NCBI GenBank assembly: GCA_902761735.1
Contig: CACWLL010000007.1
Location: forward strand, 1-64,000
Source of the DNA: an uncultured bacterium
GTDB taxonomy: Bacteria; Cyanobacteriota; Vampirovibrionia; Gastranaerophilales; Gastranaerophilaceae
Length of the DNA: 64,000 nt
Reading direction: 5' to 3'
Part shown: piece after piece, positions 52,560 through 59,795 of the stretch
How positions within the stretch are numbered: position 1 is the first letter of the stretch
Layout of the letters: the number at the start of each line of letters is the position of its first letter
Notes under the pieces: model-generated
What the model was told of the DNA's origin: nothing
The model's database searches: none
The model's input: the letters and a program-made list of their open reading frames with translations, nothing else
Program-made: the position numbers and the translations under genes

Positions 52560-54272
52560 ATGATAAAAGATTATTTTTTAAATAAAATTGAAAATGCCAT
52601 AGAAAAAGCTATTTTAGATAAAAAGCTTGGAGAGATGACTGAATATACTAAAGGGTCATTAACAACCGAACGCCCTAAAAATACCGATTTTGGGGATTTT
52701 GCAATAAACATATCCTCACTTGCAAGATATGCAAGAATGGCTCCTCCCCAAATAGCAAATAATATTCTTGAATATATCGATAAAGAAGACAATGAATATA
52801 CAGTAATTGCAGGTTTTATAAATTTTAAAACAGGGAATACCTTATTAATGAACACTATAAAAGAGATTTTTGATAAAAAAGAAAATTTTGGTAAACCTGA
52901 AAATGTCTCAACAGAAAAAATTCTGCTTGAGTACATATCCGCAAATCCGACCGGACCGTTTCATATCGGACATGGTCGTTGGGCGGCAATGGGTTCGGCA
53001 TTGGCAAATCTTTTAAAGTTTTACGGACACGAAGTTTATCAAGAATTTTATATTAATGATGCAGGTTCCCAAATTAAAAAATTAGGAAATTCTCTTGCAA
53101 TAAGAATAAGACAAGAATTAGGGGAAAAGGTTGATTTCCCTGAAGATGAAATTGAGAGAAAAAATTATTATCCGGGAGAATATCTGATTCCTGTAGCAAA
53201 AGACTGGTTAAAAACGCATAAAGGACTACCTGAGAAGGTTGAAGAATTGTGCGATTTTGCAAAAGAGTATGAAGAAAGATTACAGCAGGAACTTTTAAAA
53301 ACCTTCCGAGTATATTTTGATAATTTCTATTCGGAATTAGATTTACATAAATCAGGTAAGGTTGATGAATGTGTTCAAAAATTAAAAGCCAGCGGTAAAA
53401 TATACCAACAAGACGGAGCAGATTGGTTCCGCTCATCAGACTACGGAGATGAAAAAGACAGAGTTATCAGAAAGGCAGACGGTTCTAATACATATCTTAC
53501 TGCTGATATTGCATACCATATTGACAAAGTTGACCGTGGTTTTGACAGACTTATAAATATTTGGGGAGCCGATCATCACGGTTATGTTGCAAGAGTCAAG
53601 GCTTCTATGGAAGCTTTGGGATATGATTCTACAAAACTTGAAATTCTCTTGGGACAGCTTGTCAATCTGGTAATCAACGGTAACGAAGTCAGAATGGGCA
53701 AGAGAAAAAATATGGTTACTCTTGACGATTTAATCGAGGAAGTTGGTGTTGATGCAACACGTTTTTGGATGTGTATGAGAAATATAGATACGACCTTGGA
53801 TTTTGATATTGAATTGGCAAAAACAAACAGTGATGAAAACCCTGTATTTTATGTTCAATATGCACATGCAAGAGCATGCTCAATATTGAGAAATGCTATT
53901 GAAGATAAACTTAATTCTCAAACAGGGGACATAACTCCTGCATTAATGACAAAGTCTGAATTAGAGGAACTGGAAAATCATTATACGGCAGAAACACTCC
54001 TGCCTACAATTAATTCCGCAAAAAAACTTATTTTAAAACTGGAAGAATATAAAACAATGATTAAAACTTCTGCAGAAACAAGACAAGTTTATACAATTTG
54101 CCGATATGTTCAAGAATTAGCCGCAGAATTTCATTCTTTCTATAATTCAAATAGAGTTATCTGTGAGGATAAACTTCTTATGAAATCTCGTTTAGCTTTA
54201 GTTCTTGCAGTAAAGAGAGTGTTGAAAAATGCTCTTGATTTGCTTGCGGTTACTGCACCTGAAAAAATGTAG
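52560..54272 (+). CDS. argS: Arginyl-tRNA synthetase
   Basis: 570 residues. The N-terminal Arg-tRNA recognition domain is followed by SANPTGPFHIGHGRW, containing the HIGH motif, then EFYINDAGSQI, VWGADHHGYV-like NIWGADHHGYVARV, and MGKRKN at the KMSKS position (frequently degenerate in ArgRS). The DALR anticodon domain contains FYVQYAHARACSILRN. It charges tRNA-Arg. SD caggagag precedes the ATG and a strong terminator follows. Confidence 0.98.
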   Translation: MIKDYFLNKIENAIEKAILDKKLGEMTEYTKGSLTTERPKNTDFGDFAINISSLARYARMAPPQIANNILEYIDKEDNEYTVIAGFINFKTGNTLLMNTIKEIFDKKENFGKPENVSTEKILLEYISANPTGPFHIGHGRWAAMGSALANLLKFYGHEVYQEFYINDAGSQIKKLGNSLAIRIRQELGEKVDFPEDEIERKNYYPGEYLIPVAKDWLKTHKGLPEKVEELCDFAKEYEERLQQELLKTFRVYFDNFYSELDLHKSGKVDECVQKLKASGKIYQQDGADWFRSSDYGDEKDRVIRKADGSNTYLTADIAYHIDKVDRGFDRLINIWGADHHGYVARVKASMEALGYDSTKLEILLGQLVNLVINGNEVRMGKRKNMVTLDDLIEEVGVDATRFWMCMRNIDTTLDFDIELAKTNSDENPVFYVQYAHARACSILRNAIEDKLNSQTGDITPALMTKSELEELENHYTAETLLPTINSAKKLILKLEEYKTMIKTSAETRQVYTICRYVQELAAEFHSFYNSNRVICEDKLLMKSRLALVLAVKRVLKNALDLLAVTAPEKM

Positions 54273-54295
54273 AGATATAATCACTTATTATAAAT

Positions 54296-54326
54296 AACAC
54301 CATGCCTATCAAGGCATGGTGTTTTC
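54296..54326 (+). terminator. argS terminator
   Basis: A perfect 12-bp stem, AACACCATGCCT with AGGCATGGTGTT (54296-54307/54312-54323), four-base loop, followed by T's. Confidence 0.85.
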
Positions 54327-54430
54327 GTTAAAATCTCAATCTAAAGATTGACAGAATTTACCCTGTTGATTGATGTCCTTTGCTCAATAAACAGTTATTC
54401 TTATAGTGTAAAAAGATTAGGGAATGAGAG

Positions 54431-55084
54431 ATGAAAAAAATATTTTTGACTTTTATTACAATTTTACTGATGACAACGAGTTCTGCTTTTGCTGCAGATA
54501 ATTTTCTTAATTCCGTTATTTTAGAGGGAACTGGCGGAAACAATTATAATGTAATTCTCAGAACTGATGCCATAGCCGCAGCAAAGAGAACAGTTGAGAG
54601 TTCAGATAAGATTGTACTTAACATTAAGGGATTAACAGCCTCTGATGACATTTCTACAATGTACAGAAATACCTCTTCCGCTAACGGAATAATTGTTGAA
54701 AACCTTGGAAATAATGAAGTAAAAATTCAAGTTCAGGCAAAAAATATTTCTAAAGCAAACATAATATTTGACAGTCCCGCTACAGCCCCTATTGTAGTAT
54801 CTGACGGAGTATCACGAAAAACTGTCGGGTGGTCTGTGTTTGCTCTATTCGCATTATGTATAATTTTCGCAAAATCGAGAAGTCTAAAAGTTGACTCTAA
54901 AGAGAAAATCAGAGCAGGTGTTCAAAAAAATATTCGTGACAGAGAAATTGCAATGTATAAAAATTACAGGAAAGAATTTCTAACCAAACCGAGTATTGAC
55001 TATAAAGTTACAAATCCTCGAATACAACAAGCTATAAGAAGAGCTGACACTATAAGACATTTACAAAGATATTCAAAAGTTTAA
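54431..55084 (+). CDS. Secreted AMIN-like domain protein with membrane helix
   Basis: 217 residues. Signal peptide 1-21 (cut after SAFA), then a beta-rich domain (about 25-125: NSVILEGTGGNNYNVILRTD, KIVLNIKGLTA, NEVKIQVQAK) resembling AMIN domains that bind peptidoglycan or pilus secretins. A transmembrane helix (about 137-155, VGWSVFALFALCIIFAK) and a basic cytoplasmic tail of about 60 residues follow. AMIN assignment is by pattern only. SD gggaatgagag precedes the ATG. Confidence 0.6.
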   Translation: MKKIFLTFITILLMTTSSAFAADNFLNSVILEGTGGNNYNVILRTDAIAAAKRTVESSDKIVLNIKGLTASDDISTMYRNTSSANGIIVENLGNNEVKIQVQAKNISKANIIFDSPATAPIVVSDGVSRKTVGWSVFALFALCIIFAKSRSLKVDSKEKIRAGVQKNIRDREIAMYKNYRKEFLTKPSIDYKVTNPRIQQAIRRADTIRHLQRYSKV

Positions 55085-55150
55085 AATCACACATATAACC
55101 TTAATAATCCTTAATCATCCGCTTCTGTTGAAGCGGATTTCTTTTGGCAT

Positions 55151-56269
55151 TTATTTACTAAAAAATTCTGAAATGATTTTTTCAATTTTTTTAGAAGAAG
55201 TTCCGTCACCATAAGGATTTTGAGCTTTTAATCTGGACGCTGAGCGAGTTTTTGAAAGTACGTCCTCACTACAAGAAACTATCTTATCAAAATCTGCGCC
55301 AACCAGAACTGAAACACCGGCATCTATACCCTCCTGACGCTCTGTTTCGTATCGCATAACCAAAGTGGGACACCCAAAAGATGGTGCCTCTTCTTGTATC
55401 CCGCCGGAATCGGTTAATATCAATTTAGCATTTTTCATCAAATACACTAAATTAGGGTAATCTAAAGGCGTTAAGAGCTTTACGTTATTATATTCCGACA
55501 ATCGTCCATGAATTTTGTCTTTTACATTAGGATTTGGATGCACCGGAATTATAAAAGAATGGTCAGAATATTTATTTGCAAGGTACTCTATGGCATCTAA
55601 TATTCTATCAATCCTTTCGCCATGATTTTCTCTTCTGTGCGCTGTTATAAGAACTGTTTTATCATCAACAACTATATCTTTATTTTTGTAAAAACTTGCC
55701 GCACTGCACATTGTATCCTCAGAAAGGCAAAACAGAGCATCAATTACGGTATTCCCGACAACATGGATTTTTTCGTCACTTATGTCTTCTTTAAGCAAGG
55801 CCTGACGATTTTTCTCCGTTGGAGCAAAATGCAAATCGGCAACTCGAGAAGTCATCTGGCGCATAACTTCTTCCGGAAACGGCTCAAATAAATCATATGA
55901 ACGCAAACCCGCTTCTACATGAAATATCGGTACCTTATTATAAAATGATACTAAAGCTCCGCATAATACGGTCATTGTATCACCCTGAACAATTGTTGCA
56001 TCTATAGAATAATCTTTAAAAACTTTATCAAGAGCTGACAGTATCCTTGTTTGAACTTCGGCAAGACTCTGATTGGGTTTCATACAGTCAAGATTTATAT
56101 CCGCTTTCAAATTAAAATATTCTAAAGTTTGATTTGACAACTCTTTTTGTTGCTCGGTATTACATATAATAACATTATATTTGTCATTATATTTTTTTAA
56201 TTCCAATATAACCGGTGCCAACTTTATAACTTCGGGACGAGTTCCGAATACAAATAATATATTTTTCAT
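55151..56269 (-). CDS. wecB: UDP-N-acetylglucosamine 2-epimerase (non-hydrolysing)
   Basis: 372 residues. VFGTRPEVIKLAPVI, HVEAGLRSYDLFEPFPEE, TAHRRENHGERI and LTDSGGIQEEAPSFGCPTLV are the WecB/MnaA signatures, with catalytic acids intact. It interconverts UDP-GlcNAc and UDP-ManNAc for surface polysaccharides. TAAAAT (56276-56281) lies exactly six bases before ATG 56269, with TTGTAA at 17 bp spacing and no SD, the clearest leaderless promoter here after the oppD-type gene. Confidence 0.96.
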   Translation of the reverse strand: MKNILFVFGTRPEVIKLAPVILELKKYNDKYNVIICNTEQQKELSNQTLEYFNLKADINLDCMKPNQSLAEVQTRILSALDKVFKDYSIDATIVQGDTMTVLCGALVSFYNKVPIFHVEAGLRSYDLFEPFPEEVMRQMTSRVADLHFAPTEKNRQALLKEDISDEKIHVVGNTVIDALFCLSEDTMCSAASFYKNKDIVVDDKTVLITAHRRENHGERIDRILDAIEYLANKYSDHSFIIPVHPNPNVKDKIHGRLSEYNNVKLLTPLDYPNLVYLMKNAKLILTDSGGIQEEAPSFGCPTLVMRYETERQEGIDAGVSVLVGADFDKIVSCSEDVLSKTRSASRLKAQNPYGDGTSSKKIEKIISEFFSK

Positions 56270-56275
56270 ACTTGG

Positions 56276-56304
56276 ATTTTAATACAAAAAATATATATTT
56301 ACAA
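56276..56304 (-). promoter_or_regulatory. wecB promoter, leaderless geometry
   Basis: Minus strand: TTGTAA (56304-56299), 17-bp spacer, TAAAAT (56281-56276), six bases, ATG. Confidence 0.6.
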
Positions 56305-56393
56305 TATTATACTCTCTTTTATAATTAGTCTTTATAGGGAATGAAGAAGATTATTTAATAAGAAATAATAAAGCAAGTAAAGGAGATATTATT

Positions 56394-56633
56394 ATGCTTG
56401 AACTTTATTATTCCGAGACCTGCCCATATTGCAAAAAAGTTATGACTAATTTTGATACTAACGGAATTGTCTACACTCCGATAAATATTTCGGAACAAGC
56501 AAACTATGAAAAATTATTGGCTCTGGGGCATATATCCCAAGTCCCTTTTTTATACGATACCGATAACAATATAAAAATGTATGAATCGGACAAAATTATA
56601 GCTTACGTGGAGAAAAACTATCGTGCAGTATAA
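56394..56633 (+). CDS. Glutaredoxin
   Basis: 79 residues, thioredoxin fold. YSETCPYCKKV carries the dithiol CPYC active site, QVPFLYD the cis-Pro loop, and the C-terminal MYESDKIIAYVEKNY the usual final helix. It reduces disulfides or glutathionylated proteins. SD aaaggagat precedes the ATG. Its last 11 bp overlap the start of the HCP-like gene, so the two are translationally coupled. Confidence 0.93.
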   Translation: MLELYYSETCPYCKKVMTNFDTNGIVYTPINISEQANYEKLLALGHISQVPFLYDTDNNIKMYESDKIIAYVEKNYRAV

Positions 56634-58209
56634 TAAGTTTAATAATTTTGAATATGATGAATGCTCAGCAAGAGGTGCCTGCTCAGTTCCGCCCGGTCTA
56701 AGCGCTGTTCAAGAAGTTTTGAAAGAAACGCTCAAGGAATGTGCCTATTACATTTCTAAGTTAAAGACAGCAAAGTTTGATACAAGTAAAGCAGAACTAT
56801 TTGTAATTAACATTATTGCAAACACTGTATCCACTACTGCTTATCCTGAGAATCAAATACTCGGACTAATTAAAACATCTTACTCAACATTGACAAATAT
56901 AAGAAACATGTATAGGGAGAATATTGAACAATCCATTCAGGAAGAAACAGACCTTCCCGAAAGTATTCAACTCTCTCCCGATTTAAATTTAAATAATATA
57001 CTATTACTTGGAGAAAAGTTACTTCAAAACAAGTACAAAAATATAAATACCGAACGAAAAAATTATACGGAGCTTATTACTCTGCTAATTATAAGCTTAT
57101 CAGCTAATTTTTCAAGATTGTACGAATATGGGAATTTTGAAAAACTTGCCGCTGAGAAAATAGTTGATGCTTTGAATATCCTGAACAGAAACCAAATAAC
57201 ACTTAGCAGATATGAAAATACCCTCACGGATTTGGCTATTTTAGACAGAGAGATTAAGAGAAAACTTTATTTAACATATAAAGAACATTTCGGAGAAATA
57301 TTAAGAACAGAAGTTTCTCATTCAACAGAAAAAGGGAAAGCAATACTTGTGTCAGGTTCAAGTTTGTATGATTTAAAACTTCTGTTAGAATCTATAAAGG
57401 ACAAAAATATTGACATATATACTCATGATGATTTAATAATCGCTCACGCTTTTGAAGAATTTAAGCAATACAAAAACCTTAAAGGTAATTTTGGGACTTG
57501 TAATGAAAAATGTATTCTTGATTTTGCAACCTTTCCGGGTGCAGTTTTATTAACGGAAAATTCAAACATTAACACAGAATATCTTTATCGGGGAAGATTA
57601 TTTACCACCTCTAATATTATTCCAAAAGGAGTTATAGGAATTAAAAATCACGATTATACACCCTTAATAAATTCTGCACTTGAAGCAAAAGGGTTTGCAA
57701 AAGGTCAACAAAGAACGCCATCCTCTGTTGGTTATAACCACTTTGAATTAGCAGACCAGTTAGATGAAATAACAAATAAATTTAGCTTCTCTGAAGATAT
57801 ATCCCGATTAATTATTTATATTGGCGAAGATAATTACCATAACTATACGCAAAAATTAAAAAAGAACTTAACTAAAAAAGATTTTTTAATAAGTTTTAAC
57901 AAAAATATCAACGCTGAAAACAGTCTGTACTTAAATATTTCTAACAACATACCGATAACAAATGAAATAATACTTCGTATAATTTCTAAAATTAATATTT
58001 CAGACAATAATTTATTTTTTATCTACTCAAAAAGTGATATTTCAATAATTCCTGACCTGATTAATTTAAAAAAAGCCGGTGCTAAAAATGTTATTGTGGC
58101 AAAATTTGTTCCGAATGTAATAAATCCGTCTTTGCAAAAATTTCTGCAAAAATATTATGGAATAAGATCTGCAACAACCCCCGATATTGATTTAAAATCA
58201 GATAATTAA
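56623..58209 (+). CDS. Hybrid-cluster-protein homologue lacking the cluster ligands
   Basis: 528 residues aligned over the whole length of hybrid cluster protein (HCP): AILVSGSSLYDLKLLLESIK, IDIYTHDDLIIAHAF (His kept, H275), LKGNFGT, FATFPGAVLLTENSN, YRGRLFTT, then AGAKNVIVAKFVPNVINPSLQKFL at the C-terminus. The Cys-Gly-Lys, Gln-Cys-Asn-Asp and Trp-Tyr-Glu-Gln-Lys motifs bearing hybrid-cluster ligands are gone; there is no cysteine after residue 297. The N-terminal cluster is reduced to CSARGAC (C14, C20). Probably not an NO or hydroxylamine reductase. The start is GTG 56623 within the glutaredoxin gene, SD ggag. Confidence 0.65.
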   Translation: MQYNKFNNFEYDECSARGACSVPPGLSAVQEVLKETLKECAYYISKLKTAKFDTSKAELFVINIIANTVSTTAYPENQILGLIKTSYSTLTNIRNMYRENIEQSIQEETDLPESIQLSPDLNLNNILLLGEKLLQNKYKNINTERKNYTELITLLIISLSANFSRLYEYGNFEKLAAEKIVDALNILNRNQITLSRYENTLTDLAILDREIKRKLYLTYKEHFGEILRTEVSHSTEKGKAILVSGSSLYDLKLLLESIKDKNIDIYTHDDLIIAHAFEEFKQYKNLKGNFGTCNEKCILDFATFPGAVLLTENSNINTEYLYRGRLFTTSNIIPKGVIGIKNHDYTPLINSALEAKGFAKGQQRTPSSVGYNHFELADQLDEITNKFSFSEDISRLIIYIGEDNYHNYTQKLKKNLTKKDFLISFNKNINAENSLYLNISNNIPITNEIILRIISKINISDNNLFFIYSKSDISIIPDLINLKKAGAKNVIVAKFVPNVINPSLQKFLQKYYGIRSATTPDIDLKSDN

Positions 58210-58215
58210 ACACAC

Positions 58216-58246
58216 AAAAAACCTCCCTTATTCAAGGGAGGTTTTT
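58216..58246. terminator. Bidirectional terminator between the HCP-like gene and rpsG
   Basis: AACCTCCCTT and AAGGGAGGTT form a stem over ATTC, with A's before and T's after, serving both convergent units. Confidence 0.85.
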
Positions 58247-58260
58247 ATTAAAAGCTAAAA

Positions 58261-58731
58261 TTAGTATCTGTAATGAGCAAAAGCTTTATTTGCTTCAGCC
58301 ATTTTGTGGGTATCTTCACGTTTTTTGCAAGCTGCACCAACACCGTTTGATGCATCAATAATTTCGTTAGTCAATTTATCGATAAAAGACTTGCCACCAC
58401 GTTTCTTAGCTGATTCAATCAACCAAGAAGAAGCAAGAGCAAAACCTCTGTCTGCCTTAACCTCGATAGGTACCTGATAAGTAGAACCACCAATACGACG
58501 AGCCTTAACTTCCAATAAAGGAGTAGCGTTTGTCATAGCTTTTTGGAAAATTTCCAATGCTTTTTCGTTAGTTCTTTCTTCAATTTTAGTTAAAGTTGCG
58601 TAGAAAATCTTTTCTGCCAAAGATTTTTTACCTCTTCTCATAATTCGGTTAATGAATTTAGAGATATCAACACTGTTGTATACCGGATCTGCTAAAGGTA
58701 TTCTTTTTGCAGGTTTAGAACGTCTTGACAT
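58261..58731 (-). CDS. rpsG: 30S ribosomal protein S7
   Basis: 156 residues with S7 landmarks: RIMRRGKKSLAEKIFY, PLLEVKARRIGGSTYQVP, RKREDTHKMAEANKAFAHYR. Nucleates assembly of the 30S head and contacts the E site. It lies 2 bp after rpsL. The unit ends in a terminator, so fusA and tuf, normally next in the str operon, are not here. Confidence 0.99.
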   Translation of the reverse strand: MSRRSKPAKRIPLADPVYNSVDISKFINRIMRRGKKSLAEKIFYATLTKIEERTNEKALEIFQKAMTNATPLLEVKARRIGGSTYQVPIEVKADRGFALASSWLIESAKKRGGKSFIDKLTNEIIDASNGVGAACKKREDTHKMAEANKAFAHYRY

Positions 58732-58733
58732 TA

Positions 58734-59117
58734 CTACTTACCTCCTTTTTTATCTCTTTTGGCACCATATTTAGAACGGGATTGCATTCTGTTTGCAACA
58801 CCTGCTGTATCTAAAGTACCGCGAACGATATGGTAACGAACACCCGGAAGGTCTTTAACCCTGCCGCCTCTGATAAGAACAACACTGTGTTCTTGAAGAT
58901 TGTGACCGATACCCGGAATATATGAAGTAACTTCAAATCCGTTTGTCAATCTTACTCTGGCAACTTTTCTAAGTGCTGAGTTTGGTTTTTTAGGGGTTGT
59001 AGTGTAAACCCTTGTACATACTCCACGTCTTTGAGGACAATTCATCAAAGCCGGAGATTTTGTTTTGTCTGTGAGCTTTTTACGTTCTGAACGTACAAGC
59101 TGATTAATTGTAGGCAT
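58734..59117 (-). CDS. rpsL: 30S ribosomal protein S12
   Basis: 127 residues: [33 protein letters not shown] and [17 protein letters not shown] are invariant S12 segments near the decoding centre. The lysines of KKPNSALRK, whose mutation gives streptomycin resistance elsewhere, are wild type. SD aaaggag precedes the ATG. A consensus promoter lies about 215 bp upstream, giving an unusually long leader. Confidence 0.99.
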   Translation of the reverse strand: MPTINQLVRSERKKLTDKTKSPALMNCPQRRGVCTRVYTTTPKKPNSALRKVARVRLTNGFEVTSYIPGIGHNLQEHSVVLIRGGRVKDLPGVRYHIVRGTLDTAGVANRMQSRSKYGAKRDKKGGK

Positions 59118-59143
59118 TTTGTTCTCCTTTTAATTTATTCTAC

Positions 59144-59159
59144 CGTGATAAAGATCACA
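59144..59159. promoter_or_regulatory. CRP/FNR-like palindrome in the rpsL leader
   Basis: On the minus strand TGTGA-N6-TCACG (59159-59144) matches the CRP half-site pattern in 9 of 10 positions, about 27 bases before the rpsL start. It lies downstream of the predicted promoter, so any effect would be repression. It could be chance. Confidence 0.3.
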
Positions 59160-59330
59160 ATCCAAAACCCTTACGCATTCTGATTATGACCGGAACTGCC
59201 GAACTGAAAAATTTTTACCGATGCAAATTTGTATATTTTTAGGTAAAACTCTTGCAGCACCTACGTTCCTGCTTTATCAATTTGTAACTTGTAAAAAATT
59301 CAGCACGAAAATTTCGACAAGTGTACCTAA

Positions 59331-59361
59331 ATATTAGAAACCAAGCATACTCTATTGTCAA
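59331..59361 (-). promoter_or_regulatory. rpsL-rpsG promoter
   Basis: Minus strand: consensus TTGACA (59361-59356) and TAATAT (59336-59331) with a 19-bp spacer (17 bp if TCTAAT is used). Confidence 0.6.
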
Positions 59362-59442
59362 GCAATGTTAATTATTATTAAATAATAATTTATATCTTTT
59401 ATTTATGTGCTAAGATACAACTGCTATTAAAAAGGAGGTTAT

Positions 59443-59763
59443 ATGAAAAAGCTTTTAGTATTATTTATGTTTTTAGTATTTGGATTAATTGCAATTCCGC
59501 AAGCACAAGCCAATGAACCATGGGGTTTTGCAATATATGACGGAACAATTGAAGCACAAAGTTATTCTATTCCCGGAGCTACTCTTGGAAGCAAAAGAGG
59601 TGAAGCTGCTTGTAAAACAGTTTTAGGCATTGTAAACTGGGGCGATTGCTCTATTAAAACAGCAATGAAAAGAGGTCGAATATCTAAAGTTACAGCAGCA
59701 GATTGGGAAAAGAAATATATTGTTGTATATGGGTATAAAAAACTTATAGTATACGGAAACTAA
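59443..59763 (+). CDS. Secreted TRL-like family protein
   Basis: 106 residues. Signal peptide 1-23 (cut after AQA), then a compact domain with GSKRGEAACKTVLGIVNWGD, CSIKTAMKRGRISKV and the YIVVYGYKKLIVYG strand pair. The K-x-G-x-A-x-C-x-x-x-L-G, 'GDxSI..A.k.g.I.kV' pattern is that of TRL-like (tRNA-associated locus) proteins, periplasmic or outer-membrane proteins of unknown function. SD aaaggagg precedes the ATG. It converges with the autotransporter gene. Confidence 0.75.
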   Translation: MKKLLVLFMFLVFGLIAIPQAQANEPWGFAIYDGTIEAQSYSIPGATLGSKRGEAACKTVLGIVNWGDCSIKTAMKRGRISKVTAADWEKKYIVVYGYKKLIVYGN

Positions 59764-59766
59764 TAA

Positions 59767-59795
59767 AAAAAACGGGGTTTAAATACCCCGTTTTT
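59767..59795. terminator. Bidirectional terminator between TRL-like and autotransporter genes
   Basis: AAAAACGGGGT (59767-59777) pairs with ACCCCGTTTTT (59785-59795). It overlaps the last two bases of the autotransporter stop. Confidence 0.8.

Noticed and set aside
55622..55891. Plus-strand frame inside wecB
   Set aside because: Opposite strand of a clear enzyme; no supporting signal.
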